Part shown: piece by piece, positions 17,764-25,374 of the stretch
Numbering within the stretch: the first letter of the stretch is position 1
Layout: each line of letters begins with the position of its first letter
NCBI RefSeq assembly: GCF_008017445.1
Contig: NZ_VRSW01000001.1
Location: 186,001-250,000, forward strand
DNA length: 64,000 nucleotides
Direction of reading: 5' to 3'
Source: Microbacterium mitrae
GTDB lineage: Bacteria; Actinomycetota; Actinomycetes; Actinomycetales; Microbacteriaceae
The notes under the pieces: model-generated
Databases searched by the model: none
The model's input: only the letters and a program-made list of their open reading frames with translations
What the model was told of the DNA's origin: nothing
Made by a program: the position numbers and the translations under genes

Positions 17764-18594
17764 TTAGAACGCGTGCAACACGCCGGTAGCCAGCAACACC
17801 ATGAGCACGATGCCGAGCAGAATGCGGTAGATCACGAACGGCATGAAGCTGCCCTTCTTGAGGTACTTCATCAGGTACGCGATCACCAGCAGGCCAACAA
17901 CGAAGGCGACGACGGTGGCGATGGCCGTTTCAAACATGCCGTACGGAACCATCGGCTCGTCGATGCTGGATACCAGCTCGTAGAGTCCGCTACCGAACAC
18001 GGCGGGAACGGCCAGCAGGAACGCGTATTCGGCCGCCGCGGTGCGGTTGTAGCCAAGCGCGCGCGCCGCGGTCGTGGTGGCGCCGGAGCGGGAGACACCC
18101 GGAACCAGTGCCAGCGCCTGAGCAAAGCCCATCAGGATGCCGTGCGGGTAGGTGATGTCGCTGAGGTCACGCGTGCGCTTGCCGTATCGGTCGGCAATGC
18201 CGAGCAAGATACCAAACACGATGAGCACGACCGCAACGATCCACAGGTTGCGGAATGCGCCTCGAATGTATTCCTGACCGAAGTAGCCGAGGGCGGCGAT
18301 CGGCAGAGATCCGATGATCACGAGCCAACCCATGCGTGCGTCCGGGTCGTTGCGCGGCACCTTGCCGCTCAACGACAAGAACCAGGCCTTGATGATCGCG
18401 GCGATCTTCTTGCGGAAGTAAACCAGCACCGCAAGCTCCGTGCCGATCTGCGTGATGGCGGTGAACGTGGCGCCCGGATCTGCCGCATTGGGGAACATCT
18501 CGCCCACGATGCGAATGTGCGCGCTCGATGAGATCGGCAAGAACTCCGTGAGCCCTTGAACAATGCCCAGGATGATTACTTCAATGATTTCCAA
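17764..18594 (-). CDS. uppP: Undecaprenyl-diphosphatase UppP (BacA)
   Basis: I choose the TTG at 18594, preceded by GGAG with a six-base spacer; the 17 extra residues of the longer frame do not resemble the family. 276 residues, the normal size. The UppP signature is present near the N-terminus (GIVQGLTEFLPISSSAH) and the second conserved block as LVPGVSRSGATTTAA. About eight membrane spans follow. It recycles undecaprenyl phosphate for cell-wall synthesis and can confer bacitracin tolerance. It converges on the PAC2 gene. Confidence 0.95.
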   Translation of the reverse strand: MEIIEVIILGIVQGLTEFLPISSSAHIRIVGEMFPNAADPGATFTAITQIGTELAVLVYFRKKIAAIIKAWFLSLSGKVPRNDPDARMGWLVIIGSLPIAALGYFGQEYIRGAFRNLWIVAVVLIVFGILLGIADRYGKRTRDLSDITYPHGILMGFAQALALVPGVSRSGATTTAARALGYNRTAAAEYAFLLAVPAVFGSGLYELVSSIDEPMVPYGMFETAIATVVAFVVGLLVIAYLMKYLKKGSFMPFVIYRILLGIVLMVLLATGVLHAF

Positions 18595-18708
18595 GACGTG
18601 CTCCGTACTTCTGCGCGAGCCGGTGGGCACGCCAAGGTAGGACATTACCTGCCACGCGCTGGGGATTCCAACAGCGCGCGGCAGCCGAGCGAGGTTTTGC
18701 GTTGGCTA

Positions 18709-18738
18709 CGAGGCTGCCCGCACCGGCGGGCAGCCTCG
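18709..18738 (-). terminator. Hairpin terminator after the M20 peptidase gene
   Basis: A 13-bp perfect stem (18709-18721 with 18726-18738, loop ACCG) starts seven bases past the M20 peptidase stop. No T tract follows on the minus strand. Confidence 0.65.
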
Positions 18739-18744
18739 CGAGCG

Positions 18745-20040
18745 TCAGTAGCGGCGGATGAGGTCAGCCAGCACCCGCTGACCAAATTCCAGCGCCTCTG
18801 TCGGCACTCGCTCATCGACGCCGTGAAACATTCCGGTGAAATCTAGACCTTCGGGCAGTCGCATCGGCGCGAAGCCGTAGCCTGCGATACCGAGCGAAGA
18901 CAGCGCCTTGTTGTCGGTTCCGCCGCCCAGCAGATACGGAATAACCGGAACACCCGGGTCATGATCGCCAATGCACGCGACCATGGTGTCAACGAGGTCG
19001 CCGGCGAACGGCACTTCCAGCCCCACTTCACCCACGACGACGTCAATTTCGATGTCTTCGCCGACGATGCGCTGAATGTCGGCCAATGCTTGCGCCTCGG
19101 TTCCTGGCAATACGCGGACGTCAATGAGCGCGTGAGCCTTGTCGGGAATCACGTTGTGCTTGTAGCCCGCTTCAAGCCCGGTTGGGTTGGTTGTGGTGCG
19201 CAGGGAGGAGCGGATGAAGCCCTGCGCGTTGCCGGACATCGCGGCCAGTGCGTCGGGGTCTGTCTCCGTGGTTCCGCTCATCCGTTGAAACTCCGAAAGC
19301 AACGCCTCCGTCGTGGGGGTGAGCGATACGGGCCAGGCGGTGCGGCCCAGTGCCGCCACCGCCTCGGCAAGCCGGGTGACGGCGTTGTCGGGGTGAAAGC
19401 CGGAACCATGACCCGCGCGACCCTTGGCTGACAGCCGGAGCCACAGCAGCGCCTTCTCCCCCACCTGCAGCAAATAGGCGCGTTGGCCCGCGACCGTGAT
19501 GGAGTAGCCGCCCACCTCGCTGATCGCTTCGGTCGCGCCGGCAAACCAGTCGGGGCGTTGGGCAACGACCTGGGTAGATCCCTCGACGCCGCCGTTTTCT
19601 TCGTCGGCGAAGAAGGTCAAGATAATGTCGCGACGCGGCTTCTCGCCGGCGCGAAGCACCTCGGCGACGGCCGCGAGAATCATCGCGTCCATGCCCTTCA
19701 TATCCACCGCACCGCGCCCCCACAGCAAGCCATCGGCGTCGATGTGACCCGAGAACGGGTCGTGTGTCCAGTCTTCTGCTATCGCCGGAACCACGTCGAG
19801 ATGGCCGTGCAGAATGAGCGCCGGCAGGGTGGGGTCTTGGCCAGAAATACGCGCGTGCACGTTGGTTCGGCCGGGAACGGCGTCGTACAGCTCGACGGTG
19901 ATACCAAGCTCTTCGAGGATGGCAGCGACGTATTCGGCAGCCGCGCGCTCCGAATGTGCTCGGCCGCCTCCGTAGTTTGTGGTGTCGAAACGAATCAGGT
20001 CACGGGCGATGCGAACAACGTCGGAGAGCTCAGCGGTCAT
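18745..20040 (-). CDS. M20/M25/M40 family metallopeptidase
   Basis: 431 residues. The metal-site motif HGHLDVVP (His80, Asp82) is followed by WGRGAVDMKG (bridging Asp) and ADEENGG (catalytic Glu plus metal Glu), and the dimerisation domain lies in the middle (KGRAGHGSGFHPDNAV). The family covers dipeptidases, acetylornithine and succinyl-diaminopimelate deacylases. The motif set here fits the broad actinobacterial dipeptidase/deacylase group, and the substrate cannot be assigned. It is a single gene with a hairpin behind it and tRNA-Leu divergent upstream. Confidence 0.9.
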   Translation of the reverse strand: MTAELSDVVRIARDLIRFDTTNYGGGRAHSERAAAEYVAAILEELGITVELYDAVPGRTNVHARISGQDPTLPALILHGHLDVVPAIAEDWTHDPFSGHIDADGLLWGRGAVDMKGMDAMILAAVAEVLRAGEKPRRDIILTFFADEENGGVEGSTQVVAQRPDWFAGATEAISEVGGYSITVAGQRAYLLQVGEKALLWLRLSAKGRAGHGSGFHPDNAVTRLAEAVAALGRTAWPVSLTPTTEALLSEFQRMSGTTETDPDALAAMSGNAQGFIRSSLRTTTNPTGLEAGYKHNVIPDKAHALIDVRVLPGTEAQALADIQRIVGEDIEIDVVVGEVGLEVPFAGDLVDTMVACIGDHDPGVPVIPYLLGGGTDNKALSSLGIAGYGFAPMRLPEGLDFTGMFHGVDERVPTEALEFGQRVLADLIRRY

Positions 20041-20076
20041 GGCTCCACGTTACGCCACGCCCGACGTTCGTATGGG

Positions 20077-20106
20077 TTCGTCGGCACCCTGCGGCCGTGC
20101 TAGGCT
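20077..20106 (+). promoter_or_regulatory. Possible promoter of tRNA-Leu
   Basis: TTCGTC (20077-20082) and TAGGCT (20101-20106) are separated by 18 bases and lie 33 bases before the tRNA. The -35 match is weak, so this is only a candidate. Confidence 0.3.
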
Positions 20107-20139
20107 AAGTTCTCGTTGGTGAGAGCCAATCACCCAAAT

Positions 20140-20223
20140 GCGCGGGTGGCGGAATAGGTAGACGCGCTAGCTTGAGGTGCTAGTGCCCGATAGGGCGTGG
20201 GGGTTCAAGTCCCCCTTCGCGCA
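20140..20223 (+). tRNA. tRNA-Leu (anticodon GAG)
   Basis: 84 nucleotides, class II. The acceptor stem pairs 20140-20146 with 20216-20222 (two G-T pairs) followed by discriminator A. The D arm has GGTAGACGCG. The anticodon stem TAGC/GCTA encloses the loop TTGAGGT with anticodon GAG. A long variable arm follows (GTGCCC...AGGGCGT), then the T arm GGGGG-TTCAAGT-CCCCC. CCA is not encoded. A strong terminator follows ten bases later, so the gene is monocistronic. A 20-base copy of its 3' end recurs 162 bases downstream. Confidence 0.96.
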
Positions 20224-20388
20224 CAAAATGAGAATGGCCCGGATCGAAAGATCCGGGCCATTTTCATTTTTCTCGCGCACGCGGTGCCGCGAACCCTTCG
20301 GGGGGTTGGGCCCCGGCCGCCCCGAGGCTCCGCGCACCGCGCAGCGGTGGGTGGAGAGGCGGCAGGGAAAGTCCCCCTTCGCGCACAA
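20207..20388 (+). repeat. Direct repeat of the tRNA-Leu 3' end (att-like pair)
   Basis: The 20 bases at 20207-20226 (T-arm 3' half, acceptor and CACAA) recur exactly at 20369-20388. Duplicated tRNA 3' ends are what integrases leave at attL/attR, but no integrase or element fits in the 142 bases between them. It may be a deletion scar of an integrated element or a local duplication. Confidence 0.75.
20233..20271 (+). terminator. Rho-independent terminator of tRNA-Leu
   Basis: A 13-bp perfect stem (20233-20245 with 20250-20262) closes a GAAA tetraloop and runs into a T-rich tail (TTTTCATTTTT). Confidence 0.93.
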
Positions 20389-20424
20389 CTCCGGGGTTGG
20401 GCCCCAGCCGCCCGAGGCTCCGCG
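20302..20424. repeat. Imperfect direct repeat in the tRNA-Leu downstream region
   Basis: Two 13-base blocks, GGGGTTGGGCCCC (20302-20314 and 20393-20405) and CCGAGGCTCCGCG (20322-20334 and 20412-20424), recur in the same order about 90 bases apart. Together with the duplicated tRNA end this suggests a duplicated and partly deleted flank. No reading frame in this stretch looks coding. Confidence 0.7.
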
Positions 20425-20478
20425 ACTCCCAGGTTCCGCGCCTTTCATGGTTCCGCCAGCGCATTTTGCAGGCAGAAC

Positions 20479-20542
20479 ATCATTTTGTCGTCGGAAAATG
20501 CTCGAATCCGGCCCGCGGAACCAAAAGCGACGACAAAATGAT
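20479..20542. repeat. 15-bp inverted repeat with 34-base loop
   Basis: ATCATTTTGTCGTCG (20479-20493) is exactly complementary to 20528-20542. It lies 28 bases past the stop of the VIT-family gene (minus strand), so it could terminate that gene, although the loop is long and no T tract follows. Copies of the GGTTCCG motif flank it at 20432, 20447, 20516 and 20555. Confidence 0.7.
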
Positions 20543-20569
20543 CGTCACGCTAGTGGTTCCGCCGACGCG

Positions 20570-21646
20570 CTACGCCACGGAGACGCCGAACACCAGACCA
20601 AGCACGTACGTGACGGCTGCCGCGCCGAAGCCGATGGCGAGCTGTCGGAGGGCGCGCTTCAGGGGCGAGGTGCCACTCAGTACGCCGACCATCGCGCCCG
20701 TTGCCATCAGCGCGATGCCGACGAGCACCAGCGCCAATACCAGCGCCGCAACGCCGCTCAGGCCGAACAGCCACGGCAGCACCGGGATGATCGCTCCTGA
20801 CGCGAAGAACAGGAAGCTCGAGATCGCGGCGCCCCAGGCATTGCCGACGATATCGTCTTCGTCGACGGTGACGACGCGTTGCGGTGTTGCACCGTTGTGG
20901 GCGGCGGCGAGAACCTTGCGGGCGCGATCCAACGCCTCATCGGCGTCAACGCCGCGCGAACGGTAGATCAGGGCGACTTCATTGGCATCAATATCGACCT
21001 CGGTCAGCGGAACCTCGGCGAAGTCGCTGGGCTTGGTCGCTTCGAGGAGCTCGCGCTGGCTGCGCACCGAGACGAACTCGCCGGCGCCCATCGAAAGCGC
21101 ACCCGCGAGAAGGCCCGCGACGCCGGAGAACAGCACGAACGCGGGCGCAACGCCGGTCGCGCCGATACCCATGACCAGGGCAAGGTTGCTCACCAGGCCA
21201 TCGTTGGCACCGAATACGGCGGCGCGAAACGTGCCAGAAAGTCGACGCCGACCGCGAGCGGCGAGTCCGCGCACCACCTCGTGGTGCACCTGCTCATCGG
21301 CGGCCATGGCCGGGGTGGCGTCGGCCTCGGAACCATAGGGCGAGCGGGCTTCGGCTGCTTGCGCCAGGGCAAGCACGAAGATGGATCCGAACCCGCTGGC
21401 CATGCTGCCCAGGATGCGTGTGCGAAGGCCGGGGCGCGGAAGTTTCGCGGGCTCCCCACCGAGGAGGGTGAGCCAGTGCGATTCGTGGCGGCCTTCGGCA
21501 TCGGCGAGGGCGAGAAGGATTTCACGCTCTTCTCCGGTCTTGCGCTCAGCGAGTCGGCGGTAAACCTTGGCTTCTGCTCGTTCGTCGACGAGGTATTTTG
21601 CCCACCGTTTGCGATCGGCGGCGGTAGCGTTTGTTGGCGCGTTCAT
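20570..21646 (-). CDS. VIT1/CCC1 family metal transporter with N-terminal rubrerythrin-like domain
   Basis: The ATG at 21646 has GGAG five bases upstream and matches family starts, so I discard the longer frame. 358 residues. The first about 140 residues are ferritin-like, with E/H-rich helices (DERAEAKVYRRLAERKTGEE, DAEGRHESHW, ADEQVHHEV) that could bind di-iron. The C-terminal part has about five membrane spans with the VIT signature (FGANDGLVSNLALVMG, MGAGEFVSVRSQRE). These fused proteins are thought to export Fe(II) or Mn(II). Monocistronic. Confidence 0.9.
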   Translation of the reverse strand: MNAPTNATAADRKRWAKYLVDERAEAKVYRRLAERKTGEEREILLALADAEGRHESHWLTLLGGEPAKLPRPGLRTRILGSMASGFGSIFVLALAQAAEARSPYGSEADATPAMAADEQVHHEVVRGLAARGRRRLSGTFRAAVFGANDGLVSNLALVMGIGATGVAPAFVLFSGVAGLLAGALSMGAGEFVSVRSQRELLEATKPSDFAEVPLTEVDIDANEVALIYRSRGVDADEALDRARKVLAAAHNGATPQRVVTVDEDDIVGNAWGAAISSFLFFASGAIIPVLPWLFGLSGVAALVLALVLVGIALMATGAMVGVLSGTSPLKRALRQLAIGFGAAAVTYVLGLVFGVSVA

Positions 21647-21786
21647 CGTGCTCCATAAAGTCTCTCGGGATGCTTCAACGCTAGCGTTTTGGCGCACCTC
21701 AACCCCGGGATTTCGGTAGATTCGGCACCCCGAATCATTCGGAGACCCGAAATCAGACAACGCTTGAGAGGCCGCTGGGGCAACGG

Positions 21787-23565
21787 TTAGGAGTGAACGC
21801 GACGCCGAAGGTGCTCGATGCGAGACTGCAACTGGGCAACGGTTGCGGTGCCCACCGCTGGGCCACCGCAAATGCGACGAAGCTCCGCATGTACCAGTCC
21901 GTGCGGCTCCCCCGTCTGGCGGGCGTACAGGCCGACGAGGCTATTGAGTAGCTGACGCTGTTCACGAAGCGTGCGGTGAAGCGGCGCGGGGAGCGTGGTT
22001 TCGGGCTCGCCGCCCGCTTGTTCCCGCGCTTCACGCGCCTCGCGATGGCGGGTTTGACGGGTTTGGCGCTGCATCAAGAGTTCGTGAACATGCTCGGGCT
22101 CAAGCAACCCAGGCAGGCCGATGAATTCACGCTCTTCATCGGATCCGGGCTCCGCCAGCTCACCGAACTGTTTGCCTTCAAATACGATGCTGTCAAAGTG
22201 CGCGGTCGAGCCCAGAGGCGTGTACTTGAACTCTTCGGTCAGCGCGTCTGATGCCTGGTCTTCACGGTTTGCCGACTCCAGTAGCGAGTCCTCAAGACCG
22301 TCGTCGTCTTTCTGCTTTCGATCGAGCGCGTGATCGCGCTCTCGCTCCATCTCGTTGGCGAGCTTGAGCAGCGGCGGAACATGCGGCAAGAATACGCTCG
22401 CGGCCTCGCCTCGGCGCCGCGCACGCACAAAGCGACCGATCGCCTGCGCGAAGAACAGCGGCGTAGACGAACTCGTCGCGTAAACCCCAACGGCGAGGCG
22501 CGGCACGTCAACGCCTTCCGACACCATCCGCACGGCCACCATCCACCGGCTGGTGTCTTCGGCGAACTTCTCGATGCGGCTCGACGCTTCTTTCTCATCG
22601 CTGAGCACGACGGTTGGCGATTGCCCGGTCAGGCCGTGCAGGATCTTCGCGTACGCGCGCGCCACGGTCTGATCGGTAGCGATCACCAAGCCGCCGGCGT
22701 CAGGAATGTGCTGGCGCACCTCCGTGAGCCGGTCGTTCGCAGATTTCAGTACCGCCTGAATCCACTCCCCCTCCGGATCCAACGCGGTACGCCACGCCTG
22801 CGATGTGACGTCTTTTGTGTTGTCTTGGCTGAGGTGCGCCTCCAACTCGTCGCCCATGCTGGTTTGCCAGCGCATGGTTCCGGAGTACACGTGAAAAAGC
22901 ACGGGGCGCACAACACCATCGGCAAGCGCCCGCCCGTAGCCGTAGTTGTAGTCGGTGCGGGAGACGCGGCCGCCGGTTTCATCGGGCGCGTACTCGACAA
23001 ACGGAATCGGTGCGGTGTCTGACCGAAATGGCGTGCCGGAGAGCAACAGGCGCTTGACGGCGGAACCAAAGGCGTCGCGAATCGCATCACCCCAGCTGAG
23101 CGCGTCTCCGCCGTGGTGCACCTCATCAAGAATCACCAGGGTGCGGGCGCCCTCGGTGACGTGTTTGTGCACCGAGGAGCGCGCGGCAACCTGCGCATAG
23201 GTGACAACAACGCCGTGGTACTGCCGAGACGGTGCGACGTGCGAATTGCGGAACCGTGGGTCGAGTCGGATGTGAAGGCGCGCGGCAGCATCTGCCCACT
23301 GGGTCTTCAGATGCTCTGTCGGCGCCACAACAACGATGCGATTCACGATTCGCATGCGCAACAGTTCTTGCGCCAGGGTCAACGCGAAGGTCGTCTTTCC
23401 GGCGCCCGGCGTTGCGGCCACGAGGAAGTCGCGTTTGTCTTGCGCGAAGTACGCCTCAAGCGCCTCCTGCTGCCACGCCCGAAGCTTTCCTGCCGTACCC
23501 CATGGGGCGCGTTGAGGATAGGACGGTGACAGCACCTGCATAACGATAGTCGCCCGCGCGGACAC
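21787..23565 (-). CDS. SF2 DEAD/DEAH-box helicase (type III restriction-like fold)
   Basis: 592 residues from a GTG; an ATG eight codons in (23541) is also possible, as neither has a clear ribosome site. Walker A ATPGAGKT is at 51-58, the DEVH box at 147-150, motif III in LLSGTPFRSD, and the C-terminal helicase motif in QAIGRFVRARRRGE. An Arg/Glu-rich tail follows with QRQTRQTRHREAREAREQ. This is a widespread actinobacterial DNA/RNA helicase of unknown role. It stands alone, with no nuclease or methylase neighbour, so I do not call it a restriction enzyme. Confidence 0.88.
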   Translation of the reverse strand: MSARATIVMQVLSPSYPQRAPWGTAGKLRAWQQEALEAYFAQDKRDFLVAATPGAGKTTFALTLAQELLRMRIVNRIVVVAPTEHLKTQWADAAARLHIRLDPRFRNSHVAPSRQYHGVVVTYAQVAARSSVHKHVTEGARTLVILDEVHHGGDALSWGDAIRDAFGSAVKRLLLSGTPFRSDTAPIPFVEYAPDETGGRVSRTDYNYGYGRALADGVVRPVLFHVYSGTMRWQTSMGDELEAHLSQDNTKDVTSQAWRTALDPEGEWIQAVLKSANDRLTEVRQHIPDAGGLVIATDQTVARAYAKILHGLTGQSPTVVLSDEKEASSRIEKFAEDTSRWMVAVRMVSEGVDVPRLAVGVYATSSSTPLFFAQAIGRFVRARRRGEAASVFLPHVPPLLKLANEMERERDHALDRKQKDDDGLEDSLLESANREDQASDALTEEFKYTPLGSTAHFDSIVFEGKQFGELAEPGSDEEREFIGLPGLLEPEHVHELLMQRQTRQTRHREAREAREQAGGEPETTLPAPLHRTLREQRQLLNSLVGLYARQTGEPHGLVHAELRRICGGPAVGTATVAQLQSRIEHLRRRVHS

Positions 23566-23642
23566 TCGCTCAAAAGTCGGTGTGAGTTGGGCGAGCCGGA
23601 CTATGGTGGACTGCTGAAGGCCGATGGTACGAGGAGCACGTG

Positions 23643-24491
23643 ATGACCGACCGATCGATCAACGACGAGACACGCAGCCCGTTTGTTGAAAACAACGAGC
23701 CGCATCCGTGGCGTCGCTATGTTGCCCTGGGCGATTCGTTCTCCGAGGGCGTCGGAGATGACGACGAATCGTCACCGCATGGCGTGCGCGGCTGGGCAGA
23801 CCGCGTCGCCGAGGTGCTGGGTTCCAGCTCAGACGACTTTGCGTACGCCAACCTCGCCGTGCGCGGAAAGCTCATCGCACAGATCATGAACGAACAGCTC
23901 GACGCGGCTGTCGCGTTGAAGCCCGATTTGGTGACGCTCTCGGCCGGCGGCAACGACGTTATTCGCGTTGGTACAGACCCAGACGAAATTACTCAGCAGT
24001 TCGAAACGGTTGTCGCGCGCCTCAGCGCCAATGGCGCCACCGTTGTGGTCTTTACCGGCATCGACGTCAATTTCACTCCGGTGTTTCGTCCCTTCCGCGG
24101 CAAGGTCGCAATTTACAACGAGAACATCCGCGCGGTGGCCGACAAGTACGACTGCATCGTGGCCGACCAGTGGGCGCTCAAGACGATTCAAGACACCCGA
24201 TTCTTCGCGCCTGACCGCCTTCACATGAATGCGCTCGGCCACCACGAGGTTGCTCGCATGGTGCTTCGCGCGCTCAACGTGCCCAACGACCTGAAGCCAA
24301 TGGAACCAGAGCCCCACCCGGTGCGTACGTGGCGCGCGGCACGAACCGACGACCTACTGTGGGCACGTGGCCACCTGGTTCCGTGGGTCCTTCGGCGCGT
24401 GCGCCACCAGTCTTCCGGCGACAACATGACGGCGAAACGCCCCGAGGCAATGCCGATCGTGCCGCCGAAGATCGACGACGACCAGGCGTAG
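23643..24491 (+). CDS. SGNH/GDSL family hydrolase
   Basis: I place the start at the ATG at 23643, six bases after GAGGAG; an adjacent GTG is too close to the site. 282 residues. Block I is ALGDSFSEG (nucleophile Ser32), block III is SAGGNDV, and block V is DRLHMNALGHH with the catalytic Asp/His pair. There is no signal peptide, so it is a cytoplasmic esterase/lipase of unknown substrate. The C-terminal 70 residues are a low-complexity extension. It is divergent from the SF2 helicase and convergent with the TrmH gene (six bases between stops). Confidence 0.9.
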   Translation: MTDRSINDETRSPFVENNEPHPWRRYVALGDSFSEGVGDDDESSPHGVRGWADRVAEVLGSSSDDFAYANLAVRGKLIAQIMNEQLDAAVALKPDLVTLSAGGNDVIRVGTDPDEITQQFETVVARLSANGATVVVFTGIDVNFTPVFRPFRGKVAIYNENIRAVADKYDCIVADQWALKTIQDTRFFAPDRLHMNALGHHEVARMVLRALNVPNDLKPMEPEPHPVRTWRAARTDDLLWARGHLVPWVLRRVRHQSSGDNMTAKRPEAMPIVPPKIDDDQA

Positions 24492-24497
24492 CCGCGG

Positions 24498-25292
24498 CTA
24501 CCGGCCCTGCACCGCCCACAACGCGACGGAGGCCGCTGCCGCGACGTTGAGGGAATCAACGCCCTCGCGCATCGGAATCATCACGGTGTGATCAGCGTGC
24601 GCGAGGGCGACATCACTGAGACCGTCACCCTCGGTGCCGACCACGAGCGCCACCTTCTCTGCCGGACGAAAATCGCGAAGCGAAACGGCATCGGTGGTGA
24701 GCGCGAGCGCCACGATCTCGAAACCCGCCTTGGTCAGCGCGGTGCGAAGCAGCGGCCATGACACGGCGCGCGCCCACGGCACCTGAAACACCGTGCCCAT
24801 GCTCACCCGCACGCTGCGGCGATACAGCGGATCAGCGCACACTCGCGACAGCACCACGGCGTCAGCGTTCAACGCGGCAGCCGCGCGAAACAGCGCACCC
24901 ATGTTCGTGTGGTCGGTGATGTCGTCGGCCACCACAACGGTGCGCGCTCCGGCCAGCACGTCACCCAGCGCGCGAGGCGCCGGTCGCTCCATGACAGCCA
25001 TCACGCCGCGGTGCACCGCGAACCCCGTCACTGCCTCCGCAACGGGCGCGGGCACGACATACACCGGTGTCTCGTCCGCAAGCAGCGGTTCCAATTGCGA
25101 AACCCATTTGTCTTGTGCCAACGCCGCGATGACGAGGTGTCCCGCGGCGATGGCCCGCTCAAGCACCACGAACGATTCGGCGATGTAGGTGCCGGTTGCT
25201 GCCTCATGACTGTGCCGCGCCTGCCGGTCGGTGAGCGTGCGAAAACCGTCGAGTCGGGCATCGGAACCATCATCGATTGCAATTGCGCGCAT
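24498..25292 (-). CDS. TrmH/SpoU family RNA 2'-O-methyltransferase
   Basis: The ATG at 25292 begins a typical N-terminus (MRAIAIDDGSDARLDGFRTL). 264 residues. The SPOUT knot motifs are visible: DDITDHTNMGALFRAA (motif 1), LVVGTEGDGLS (motif 2) and VMIPMREGVDSLNVAAAASVALW (motif 3). It should methylate a ribose in tRNA or rRNA; the site is not predictable. A single gene read toward the SGNH hydrolase. Confidence 0.92.
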   Translation of the reverse strand: MRAIAIDDGSDARLDGFRTLTDRQARHSHEAATGTYIAESFVVLERAIAAGHLVIAALAQDKWVSQLEPLLADETPVYVVPAPVAEAVTGFAVHRGVMAVMERPAPRALGDVLAGARTVVVADDITDHTNMGALFRAAAALNADAVVLSRVCADPLYRRSVRVSMGTVFQVPWARAVSWPLLRTALTKAGFEIVALALTTDAVSLRDFRPAEKVALVVGTEGDGLSDVALAHADHTVMIPMREGVDSLNVAAAASVALWAVQGR

Positions 25293-25320
25293 CTCACCAT
25301 TGTCTGTGGTGCGCGCGGCA

Positions 25321-25362
25321 AAGAAAAACGAGGGAGGCGGAGCCCAAGGCCCCGCCTCCCTC
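25321..25362 (-). terminator. Rho-independent terminator of the tctCBA operon
   Basis: A 15-position stem (25330-25344 with 25348-25362, one mismatch, loop CAA) lies 13 bases after the tctA stop. On the minus strand it is followed by GTTTTTCTT. Confidence 0.9.
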
Positions 25363-25374
25363 TCCCGCGGCGTC

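Noticed and set aside
21787..23565. Restriction or phage-defence helicase
   Set aside because: The helicase fold is similar to type III restriction subunits, but no methylase, nuclease or other defence gene is adjacent, and homologues are widespread housekeeping-like genes in actinobacteria.
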